NCBI GenBank assembly: GCA_019347995.1
Contig: JAHWKH010000189.1
Span: forward strand, 1-5,321
From: Gemmatimonadota bacterium
Lineage (GTDB): Bacteria > Gemmatimonadota > Gemmatimonadetes > Longimicrobiales > UBA6960
Direction of reading: 5' to 3'
Length of the DNA stretch: 5,321 bases
Within the stretch, counting starts at the first letter, position 1; each line of letters starts with the position of its first letter. Under the pieces are notes generated by a model, which did no database searches, was not told the origin of the DNA, and was given only the letters and a program-made list of their open reading frames with translations. Made by a program: the position numbers and the translations under genes. Positions 1-5,321 of this stretch are shown one piece after another.

Positions 1-570
1 GGCGCTCCCGCGCCCGGGACGTATGATCTCTACGCCGAGCGTCTGGGCTATTACGCCGGCGTGGCCACGCTGGAGCTGCAGGGGGATCAGGAGGTGGTGG
101 TGGAGTTCCGGCTGGAGCCGGCCGCGCTGGCGGTGGACTCCCTCGAGGTCACGGCCCGGGCCGTGCGGAGCGGGCTGGACCGAGTGGGCTTCACCTCGCG
201 GAGCCAGAGCGGCACCGGCCACTTCCTCACGCGCGAGGAGTTGCTGGAGCGGGGGCGGCAGCGGGATATCACCGACGCGCTACGTACGGTCACAGGCGTC
301 CGGGTGGAGAGCCAGCGGTTCGGTCCCGACCGCCTGCTCCTGCGGAGGGTGGGCACGCCCATGGACCCACGGCCCTACTGCCACCCGTTCCTGTTCCTGG
401 ATGGCTTGCCTGTCCAGCCTCCCTGGGAGGACCTGGTGGACCTGGAAGACGTGGCTGCGGTCGAGGTCTATCCCGACGCAGGCATGGTGCCGGCGAGCTT
501 CGCCTCGCGTGGCCAGACCTGCGGCGTGGTGGTGGTCTGGAGCCGCCTCCAGTACGGAGGTGGGGGATAG
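1..570 (+). CDS. Carboxypeptidase-regulatory-like / TonB-receptor plug-like protein, 5' partial
   Basis: The reading frame is open from base 1 to the TAG at 568-570, giving 189 visible residues; the start lies left of the window. Residues 1-45 look like the end of a carboxypeptidase-D regulatory-like beta sandwich (GTYDLYAERLGYYAG, then the strand EVVVEFRLEP). A linker reading DSLEVTA follows, which is where such proteins enter a plug domain. Residues 70-189 resemble a TonB-dependent receptor plug: FLTREEL, ITDALRTVTGVRV, FLFLDGLPV, VAAVEVYPDAG and a final GVVVVWSR strand. The protein stops straight after the plug with no beta-barrel, so it is not a full transporter. Two cysteines (visible residues 127 and 174) flank the core and could form a disulfide. 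The likely location is the periplasm or outer-membrane face. Short proteins of this architecture are common in Gemmatimonadota; their function is unknown. The frame is well supported; the role is not. Confidence 0.8.
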   Translation, partial: GAPAPGTYDLYAERLGYYAGVATLELQGDQEVVVEFRLEPAALAVDSLEVTARAVRSGLDRVGFTSRSQSGTGHFLTREELLERGRQRDITDALRTVTGVRVESQRFGPDRLLLRRVGTPMDPRPYCHPFLFLDGLPVQPPWEDLVDLEDVAAVEVYPDAGMVPASFASRGQTCGVVVVWSRLQYGGGG

Positions 571-595
571 CTTCCGCGCCCTATCCCATCTCCGT
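554..595. terminator. Putative bidirectional hairpin terminator between convergent genes
   Basis: Bases 554-570 and 581-595 form an imperfect inverted repeat with 15 pairs, one G-T wobble (560/589), a two-base bulge (562-563) and a 10-base loop (571-580). The outer arm pairs ACGGAGGT with ATCTCCGT and the inner arm pairs GGGATAG with CTATCCC. The TAG of the plus-strand gene (568-570) pairs with the TAG of the minus-strand gene (583-581), so the stem is built partly from both coding ends. Neither side has a T tract, so it is not a canonical intrinsic terminator. U-less hairpins at convergent gene ends are plausible terminators or 3'-end stabilisers in GC-rich bacteria. The repeat is seen directly; the function is inferred. 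Confidence 0.55.
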
Positions 596-973
596 CTCGT
601 AGGCGGTCAGGACCAGGTCGGGATCCTCCTGCCGGCGGCGCTCCGAGGCCAGGAAGTCGTAGTACCCGCATCGCACGGTGCCCGGATAGGAGCGGCAGGC
701 GTCCGGCCTGTGCTCGTAGACGGTGCAGCGGCGGGCCTCGGAGTCGAGGAAGCGGCACACGGTCTCGAAGATGTCGTCGTCCTTGTGGCGCAGGATGCGC
801 GTGCCGGGCTCGATCCCGTCGGTCGTGAAGCGCCGGCGAGCCGTCCCGTCCGTTACGCCGAAGCCCCGGGCCAGGCGCGCGACGTCGGCCTCACTCACCT
901 CGATCTGCGGATAGGAACAGCAGTACGCGGGGCAGTTTCCGCAGTCGTAGAAGACCGGCAGGGCCCGGCTCAC
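581..973 (-). CDS. YkgJ family cysteine-cluster protein
   Basis: This is a 130-residue protein with eight cysteines in the YkgJ/CxxCxxxCC-type pattern: C11 and C14 (YDCGNCPAYCC), C18 and C19, then C73, C83, C93 and C102, with the typical RPDACRSYPG segment around C93. The family is thought to bind zinc or an iron-sulfur cluster and has no firmly established general function. No signal peptide or membrane segment is visible, so it is probably cytoplasmic. The start chosen is the GTG at 973-971, which overlaps the acyl-CoA dehydrogenase stop as GTGA and leaves ten residues before the first cysteine. The frame stays open upstream to about 1504, but that stretch only shadows the dehydrogenase and encodes arginine-rich low-complexity sequence. 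No clear ribosome-binding site precedes the GTG, so translation is probably coupled to the upstream gene. It is the last gene of the minus-strand cluster and stops 10 bp from the convergent plus-strand gene. Confidence 0.88.
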   Translation of the reverse strand: MSRALPVFYDCGNCPAYCCSYPQIEVSEADVARLARGFGVTDGTARRRFTTDGIEPGTRILRHKDDDIFETVCRFLDSEARRCTVYEHRPDACRSYPGTVRCGYYDFLASERRRQEDPDLVLTAYETEMG

Positions 974-2931
974 CCGCCGGCGCCCGCCGCCGTCGTGGGC
1001 AGGGTGGAGTCGTCCTGCTCCGCGATCTCCCCTTCGGGCGTCATGGCGTGCTCCATCGGCAGGTCGTCGTAGGCCTCGGTGCCGATGATCCCCTCCTCGA
1101 GCCACGCGAACTCGCCGTCCATCGTCCGCCGAGCGACCGCGTAGGTGGCGGCATCGTCGTTGTCGAAGAGGGCGTCGAAGTGGGCCTCGACGCGCCGCCG
1201 GGCGTGCCGGCAGAACAGGTCGGCCAGCGCGTACGGAGTCCGATCCGAGCCGTCCGTCTCCACGCGTCGCCGCGCACGCACGCAGGCGGCGGTCATCATG
1301 AACAGCTCGGCGCCGACGTCCACCACGCGGCCGAGGACCGCCTGCTTCTTCTCCAGCGACGGACCGAACCGCACCATAGCGTGGAAGATGGAGCGGGCCA
1401 GCCGCCGGGACGTGGCCTCGGCGTAGCGCACGTGCTTCGCCAGGGGCCCGTACGCGGAGTGGCGGGGCCAGAAGCTCCAGCCCAGGAAGCGGGTGGGATA
1501 CCACCAGGCGTAGTGGAGGCCGGCCTTCAGCGCGGACAGGGTCCGCTTCGCCATCGGCGCCCGCGGGTCGATCATGTCGCCCGCGACGCGGAGGTGGGTG
1601 TCGACCGCCTCGCGGGCGATGAACAGCCTCATGATCTCGCTGGAGCCCTCGAAGATCAGGTTGATGCGCAGGTCGCGGAGCATGCGCTCCACCGGATAGG
1701 GCGCCTCACCCCGCGCCTTCAGCGAGTCGTGCCGCTCGTAGCCGCGCCCTCCCCGGATCTGGAGCGCCTCGCTGCCGATCTCCCACGCCTTCTCGCTGTT
1801 CCACAGCTTGCCGATGGCCGCCTCGAGGCGGATGTCGAAGGTGTGGGCGTCGGCCATGCCGCTGGTGAGCTCCACCACCGACTGCATGGCGAAGGTGTCG
1901 GCGGCCATGCGGCCGACCTTCTGGGCGATGGCGTCGTGCTTCCCGATGGGCTGCCCCCACTGCACGCGCTCGGCCGCCCACTTCCGGCTCATCTGCAACG
2001 AGGCCTTCCCCGCGGCCGCGCAGAACGCGGGCAGGGAGAGCCGTCCGGTGTTGAGGGTGATGAGGGCCAGCTTGAGGCCCTTCCCCTCCCCCCACAGGAG
2101 GTTCTCCTTCGGCACCTTCACGGCGTCGAAGCGGAGCACGCCGTTGGAGAGGCCGTTGAGGCCCATGAACGAGCTCTCGTGGACCGTCTCCACGCCCTCC
2201 CAGGCGGTCTCCACGATGAAGGCGCTCACCGGGCGGCGGCCCGTCCGTCCTCCGGCGACGGGGGTGCGCGCCATGACCACGATGATCTCGGCGCGGGGAC
2301 CGTTGGTGCACCACAGCTTCTCGCCGCTCAGCACCCAGTGCGAGCCGTCCTCGGAGAGCTCCGCGTGGGTGCTCATGTTGGCCGGATCCGAGCCCGCGTC
2401 GGGCTCGGTCAGGGCGAAGGCCGACAGGGCGCCCTTCGCCAGCCGGGGCAGGTACTTCTTCTTCTGCTCCTCGGTGCCGAAGTAGATGAGGGGCTGGGGC
2501 ACGCCGATGGACTGGTGCGCCGACAGGAAGGCGCCCGTGGAGGCGCACCGGCTCGACACGAGCTGGAGGGCCCGGTTGTAGGTGGTCTGGGAGAAGCCCA
2601 GGCCTCCGTGCTCCGTGGGGATCTTGATGCCGAGGGCGCCCAGCGCCGCCAGCCCCTGGAGCACCTCGTCGGGAACCCAGCGCTCGCGGTCGATGGCGTC
2701 GCCGTCGATGTGCTCGCGCGCGAATGCCTCGAGCCGCGTCAGCCACTCCTCGGCCCGATCGGCCTCCGCCGGGTCGGGCTCGGGGGGAGGCCACAGGAGG
2801 TCGAGATCGTAGCCGCCGGAGAAGATGGAGCGGGCGAAGCTCCTTCTCTCCCACTCCTGCTCGCGGGCCGCCTCGGCGACCTCCCGGGCCTCGCTCTCGG
2901 TGGCGAGGGCGCCGCTGTGGGACTCGGGCAT
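970..2931 (-). CDS. Acyl-CoA dehydrogenase, FadE10-like, 653 residues
   Basis: This flavoenzyme is predicted to introduce the alpha,beta double bond into an acyl-CoA, passing electrons to an electron-transfer flavoprotein. The N-terminal helical domain spans about residues 55-170 (IKIPTEHGGLGFSQ, LSAHQSIG). The middle beta domain carries the flavin and substrate motifs FALTEPDAGSDPA (172-184) and LSGEKLWCTNG (201-211). The C-terminal helical domain has VQWGQPIGKHDAIAQKVG and LQIRGGRGYE. E428 in IFEGSSEI aligns with the medium- and very-long-chain dehydrogenase catalytic glutamate. A further 200 or so residues follow, making it longer than the usual 380-400 residues. The layout and motifs resemble mycobacterial FadE10 and, more distantly, the very-long-chain/ACAD9 group; chain-length preference cannot be read from sequence. 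The ATG at 2931-2929 was chosen because GGAGA sits six bases upstream; an in-frame ATG 18 codons earlier (2985) has weaker support. The GTG of the YkgJ gene overlaps its stop. No electron-transfer flavoprotein gene is in the window. Confidence 0.93.
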   Translation of the reverse strand: MPESHSGALATESEAREVAEAAREQEWERRSFARSIFSGGYDLDLLWPPPEPDPAEADRAEEWLTRLEAFAREHIDGDAIDRERWVPDEVLQGLAALGALGIKIPTEHGGLGFSQTTYNRALQLVSSRCASTGAFLSAHQSIGVPQPLIYFGTEEQKKKYLPRLAKGALSAFALTEPDAGSDPANMSTHAELSEDGSHWVLSGEKLWCTNGPRAEIIVVMARTPVAGGRTGRRPVSAFIVETAWEGVETVHESSFMGLNGLSNGVLRFDAVKVPKENLLWGEGKGLKLALITLNTGRLSLPAFCAAAGKASLQMSRKWAAERVQWGQPIGKHDAIAQKVGRMAADTFAMQSVVELTSGMADAHTFDIRLEAAIGKLWNSEKAWEIGSEALQIRGGRGYERHDSLKARGEAPYPVERMLRDLRINLIFEGSSEIMRLFIAREAVDTHLRVAGDMIDPRAPMAKRTLSALKAGLHYAWWYPTRFLGWSFWPRHSAYGPLAKHVRYAEATSRRLARSIFHAMVRFGPSLEKKQAVLGRVVDVGAELFMMTAACVRARRRVETDGSDRTPYALADLFCRHARRRVEAHFDALFDNDDAATYAVARRTMDGEFAWLEEGIIGTEAYDDLPMEHAMTPEGEIAEQDDSTLPTTAAGAGG

Positions 2932-2949
2932 GCTGCGTCTCCATCGGAG
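2932..2949 (-). promoter_or_regulatory. Ribosome-binding site of the acyl-CoA dehydrogenase gene
   Basis: On the minus strand GGAGA (2942-2938) lies six bases before the ATG at 2931, a normal Shine-Dalgarno arrangement that decides the start over the upstream in-frame ATG at 2985. Immediately before it is CTCC (2949-2946). CTCC-GAT-GGAG could form a four-pair mini-hairpin that partly masks the site; it is short and may be chance. Confidence 0.6.
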
Positions 2950-2970
2950 CTGGGGCCGGACGTCTCGGGG

Positions 2971-2985
2971 GTGGATACCCTCCAC
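2971..2985 (-). other. Small perfect inverted repeat in the 82-bp intergenic gap
   Basis: The gap 2932-3013 separates the membrane-protein stop from the dehydrogenase start and is the only sizeable non-coding stretch in the minus-strand cluster. It contains GTGGA-GGGTA-TCCAC, a five-pair stem with a five-base loop, with no T tract behind it. It could be a weak attenuator, a processing site, or chance in GC-rich DNA. I see no convincing -35/-10 promoter in the gap, so read-through from the upstream pair of genes is the simplest model. Confidence 0.25.
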
Positions 2986-3013
2986 GATCCGGGCGGTTCT
3001 GCGGGGGCGGCCT

Positions 3014-4597
3014 TCAGTCCCCCGACACGCCGCGTCGGCACACTTCGTCCCATCCCTGGTCGCAGGCGCGCTCGTGGAGCGCTTCGGCGGACCAGTCCGT
3101 CAGCGGCGGCTTCGTTCCCCGCAGGACGATGGGGAGGTCGGCGGCGCGGGGTGGGGCGCGCCGCAGCGCCCGGGCGCCGGTCTCCAGGCGGCGGACGTTC
3201 TCGCACCCCGCCTCGAAGCCGAGGTCGCACGCGCGCCGGAACGCCGCGGTGGGGTTCTGTCCGTCCTCCAGGCGCAGGAGGCCCAGCTCGTTGCAGGCCC
3301 ACCCTGAGCCGTCGCCACAGTAGAAGCCCGTCTTGGTGGCGGCGTATTCGCACGCGCGGGCGTTGTTGCCCTCCTCGCAGACTTCCCGCCAGAAGGGGAG
3401 GGCCTGTCCACGGTGCGTGTCCCCCACCCCCCGCACGGCGGTCAGGGCGACGAAGATGGCGGCCCAGGCGAACGTGTAGGCGAGATTGCGCCGCTTCGAC
3501 GTCAGGGGAGCCCTGGACGGGACGGCGGGGCCGCGGAGCGCGGCGAAGGGTCCCGCGGCGATGCGGTCGATGCGGCGGACCATGAGGTTGAGCAGGGGGA
3601 CGGGCAGGAGCTTGTCGTAGAACGTGGGCACGCCCAGGGCGCCCAGGACGACGTAGAAGAAGGTCGTGCCGGCGCCGTAGAGGACGCCGAAGGCGATCCT
3701 GCCCGACTCGCTCCTCGGAGCGGTCGAGGGATCGGTGAAGAGCAGGTGCATCCCCAGGAACACCGGAACGGGGATGTGCGAGTCGAAGAAGAGGTACGTT
3801 CCCGTGGCCTGGAAATAGACCACGCTGATGAGATACGCGGTGACCACGGCGGGCATGGTCATCCTCGCGACGCCGAACAGGAGCTGTCCCGGCAGGGCGG
3901 CCAGGAAGATCACGAGGTACATGTTCGGCGGATAGTACTGGGACGTGGCGATGGCCTGGCCCAGCGTGATGTCCGACGAGCCGGTGACGATGAGCGCCAC
4001 CGCGAACAGCGCCAGTGGGAGGGAGGATGGGTTGAAGATGTGCGCCGAGCGCCCGTCCCGGTTCCAGCGGATGAGGTCCTTGCCCAGATAGCCCACCGCG
4101 ATCATCACGAACTGCCACTGGAACCACTCGGGGCGCAGCCACAGGAAGAGGTTGATGCTGAGGATGACGGGAAAGGGCCCGAATCCCAGGGCGTACGTGC
4201 GCCGCCGCGACCAGGAGAGGAGGCTGTCGACGCCGTAGGCGAAGATGATCTGCGCCGCGATGAGCGGCAGGAACGCGTAGACGAAGCGGACGTGCCAGCC
4301 CCAGTAGAGCAGCACGGTGATCTGGGCCAGGGCCTGGACCCAGTGGTGCTTGCGCAGCGCCACCGTGAGCGTGAGGGGCTCGCCCTGGCGCGACGCGCCG
4401 GGAAGGAGCGCCGCCGCCCAGGCCAGCAGGACCGCGCCGGCGCCCAGGAACGCCGGGTAGAGGCCGGGCCGGCCCTCGATCAGCGTGGCGAACGCCAGCA
4501 GGAGGAGGGCGCACGCCCCTGGAAGAAGCAGCACCCGGGCTCCACCGGCGGCTCCGGCGGGTCGCTCGGCACCCCCGCCGGGTCGGGAACGGCTCAT
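3014..4597 (-). CDS. RnfD/NqrB/UnbU-like polytopic membrane protein with C-terminal Sel1-like cysteine-paired region
   Basis: This 527-residue protein has two parts. Residues 21-390 hold roughly ten to twelve hydrophobic segments. Within them, HIFNPSSLPLAL (187-197) and FTDPSTAPRSESGRIAFG (287-304) match conserved signatures of the RnfD/NqrB superfamily, which includes the UnbU proteins of enediyne clusters. RnfD and NqrB are membrane subunits of redox-driven ion pumps. The SGAT-type motif carrying covalent FMN in them is not visible here, so ion pumping should not be assumed. After the last hydrophobic segment (371-389) comes a soluble tail of about 130 residues with four cysteine pairs: C407/C416, C427/C435, C457/C465 and C512/C520. 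RRACDLGFEAGCENV and ERACDQGWDEVC resemble Sel1-like repeats of the Helicobacter Hcp type, where CX7C pairs are disulfide-bonded outside the cytoplasm. A periplasmic tail is therefore likely. The ATG at 4597 overlaps the patatin stop as ATGA, indicating translational coupling. Membrane and superfamily calls are confident; the function is unknown. Confidence 0.82.
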   Translation of the reverse strand: MSRSRPGGGAERPAGAAGGARVLLLPGACALLLLAFATLIEGRPGLYPAFLGAGAVLLAWAAALLPGASRQGEPLTLTVALRKHHWVQALAQITVLLYWGWHVRFVYAFLPLIAAQIIFAYGVDSLLSWSRRRTYALGFGPFPVILSINLFLWLRPEWFQWQFVMIAVGYLGKDLIRWNRDGRSAHIFNPSSLPLALFAVALIVTGSSDITLGQAIATSQYYPPNMYLVIFLAALPGQLLFGVARMTMPAVVTAYLISVVYFQATGTYLFFDSHIPVPVFLGMHLLFTDPSTAPRSESGRIAFGVLYGAGTTFFYVVLGALGVPTFYDKLLPVPLLNLMVRRIDRIAAGPFAALRGPAVPSRAPLTSKRRNLAYTFAWAAIFVALTAVRGVGDTHRGQALPFWREVCEEGNNARACEYAATKTGFYCGDGSGWACNELGLLRLEDGQNPTAAFRRACDLGFEAGCENVRRLETGARALRRAPPRAADLPIVLRGTKPPLTDWSAEALHERACDQGWDEVCRRGVSGD

Positions 4598-5321
4598 CGG
4601 GAGGCGTCCTCCACCTCGTCGCGGGTCTGCGGGTCCAGGGCCTCGCTCCTCTCACCGCGCACGAAGCCCTCGATCTCCTCGCTGCGCGCCTCCGCGTCCT
4701 TCTCGCCGATCTCCATGAGGGCCCTGAGATAGTCGGGCTGGAAGAGGATCAACGAGAGGAGGTCGGGGCTCTCGCTCTCTCGCGTGCCGAGTCCGCGGGT
4801 GAGGAAGCGGAAGGAGGGGGGCAGCTCCGGCTCGTACTGCGACGACAGGCGTCCCAGGTCCACCGACGGCCGCAGGACGAGCAGCTCGACGGGCCGCAGA
4901 CCCATGCGCTCGTGCTCCGGCAGCGAGGCCAGGAGCTGGTTGATCCGCTCGAGGCGGAGCGCGTCGGCGTCCAGCAGGTCCAGGAAGATCGAGTTCATGA
5001 GCACGCCCACCACCTGGGCGGGGGGCGGATAACCCTCCACCGTCGGCCGGTCCGCCTCGCTCTGCGTCCGGTCGTAGCGGGTGGAGATGGCGATGATCCG
5101 GTCCGCCCCGAGGTGCAGGGCGGGGGAGAGGGGGGCCGTGAGTCGCATGCCTCCGTCGCCGAACCATGCGTCTCCCAGCTTCACCGCCGGGAAGAACAGC
5201 GGGAGGGCGGTGGACGCCATGACGTGGTCGACGGTGAGCCGCGTGTTGCGCGAGGACCTCTGGGGCCGTTCCCACTCTTCGATGTCCTCGCCCTCCACCC
5301 ACGTGATCGACTGGCCGGTGG
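4594..5321 (-). CDS. Patatin-like phospholipase, C-terminal part (5' partial)
   Basis: The last 241 residues are visible, ending at the TGA at 4596-4594; the frame stays open to the right edge of the window, so the start lies beyond it. The visible part matches the second half of a bacterial patatin domain. TGQSITW is followed by VDHVMASTALPLFFPAV, then FGDGGMR, whose aspartate (visible residue 55) is the catalytic-dyad Asp of the DGG/DGA motif, then PLSPALHLGADRIIAIST. The nucleophile motif GXSXG and the oxyanion glycine-rich loop should lie in the missing part. The downstream region (LRPSVDLGRL, FRFLTRGLG, LFQPDYLRALMEIGEKDA) is typical of a long-tailed patatin subgroup and ends in a charged tail. 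The predicted role is a serine acyl hydrolase releasing fatty acids from lipids. Its stop overlaps the start of the RnfD/UnbU-like gene by ATGA. Because the start is missing, the promoter and any signal peptide cannot be judged. Confidence 0.9.
   Translation of the reverse strand, partial: TGQSITWVEGEDIEEWERPQRSSRNTRLTVDHVMASTALPLFFPAVKLGDAWFGDGGMRLTAPLSPALHLGADRIIAISTRYDRTQSEADRPTVEGYPPPAQVVGVLMNSIFLDLLDADALRLERINQLLASLPEHERMGLRPVELLVLRPSVDLGRLSSQYEPELPPSFRFLTRGLGTRESESPDLLSLILFQPDYLRALMEIGEKDAEARSEEIEGFVRGERSEALDPQTRDEVEDASR
4598..4612 (-). promoter_or_regulatory. Ribosome-binding site embedded in a small hairpin
   Basis: On the minus strand GGAGG (4612-4608) precedes the ATG at 4597 by ten bases, a slightly long Shine-Dalgarno spacing. 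It is followed by ACG and then CCTCC (4604-4600), a perfect five-pair stem that would sequester the site. It lies inside the last codons of the patatin gene, so ribosomes finishing that gene would melt it. This fits coupling through the ATGA overlap. The repeat is seen directly; the regulatory effect is inferred. Confidence 0.45.

Noticed and set aside
23..1072. A 349-codon plus-strand frame starting at the first ATG
   Set aside because: It is out of frame with the plug-domain gene, Trp/Arg/Ser-rich, and runs across the convergent hairpin into antisense of the YkgJ gene.
974..1504. N-terminal extension of the YkgJ frame to an upstream ATG, giving 307 residues
   Set aside because: The added 177 residues overlap the conserved C-terminal part of the dehydrogenase, are Arg/Gly/Ala-rich, and match nothing; the YkgJ family starts just before its first cysteines.
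1706..2944. A 412-codon minus-strand frame starting at an ATG just upstream of the dehydrogenase start
   Set aside because: It is an out-of-frame shadow of the dehydrogenase with repetitive Arg/Gly/His composition; its ATG lies directly before the dehydrogenase ribosome-binding site but has none of its own.
2932..3013. Possible internal promoter in the 82-bp gap (a TATCCA-like -10)
   Set aside because: No matching -35 element at a sensible distance; the TATCC bases are part of a small palindrome and the surrounding sequence is ordinary GC-rich DNA.
1048..3585. An 845-codon open frame on the plus strand, antisense to the dehydrogenase and part of the membrane-protein gene
   Set aside because: It runs through two well-supported minus-strand genes, is a low-complexity Gly/Ala/Arg/Leu/Val-rich translation with no domain, and is the expected result of high GC and few stop codons.
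2739..4655. A 638-codon minus-strand frame overlapping the membrane-protein gene
   Set aside because: The translation is Arg/Pro/Gly-rich without motifs and crosses the starts and stops of recognised genes; it is a frame shadow of the RnfD/UnbU-like gene.

Overview
This is a compact, very GC-rich bacterial window, with strong G/C preference at third codon positions. It holds five protein genes and almost no non-coding DNA. No rRNA, tRNA, CRISPR array, insertion sequence or other mobile-element signature was seen. The best taxonomic guess is Gemmatimonadota or a related high-GC environmental lineage. It rests mainly on the first gene, a short protein with a carboxypeptidase-regulatory-like tail followed by a receptor-plug-like domain, a type that is abundant in that phylum. 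This is inference; no marker gene is present.

Layout: (1) Positions 1-570, plus strand: the 3' part of the plug-domain protein. (2) Positions 581-5321, minus strand: four tightly packed genes. In transcription order they are a patatin-like phospholipase (its N-terminal part lies beyond the right edge), a polytopic RnfD/NqrB/UnbU-like membrane protein fused to a cysteine-paired Sel1-like C-terminal region, a 653-residue FadE10-type acyl-CoA dehydrogenase, and a small YkgJ-family cysteine-cluster protein. The first two genes overlap by ATGA and the last two by GTGA. The two pairs are separated by an 82-bp gap. The plus-strand gene and the minus-strand cluster converge on a 10-bp gap, where a long imperfect inverted repeat spans both stop codons and could act as a shared bidirectional terminator.

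How the genes may work together: a lipid acyl hydrolase, a flavin-dependent acyl-CoA dehydrogenase, a membrane protein related to redox-driven flavoprotein subunits, and a small metal-binding protein would fit a lipid-turnover and electron-transfer module. The overlaps support co-expression. The functional link is a hypothesis. The most unusual item is the fusion of an RnfD/UnbU-like membrane domain to an Hcp/Sel1-like domain with four CX7-8C pairs.
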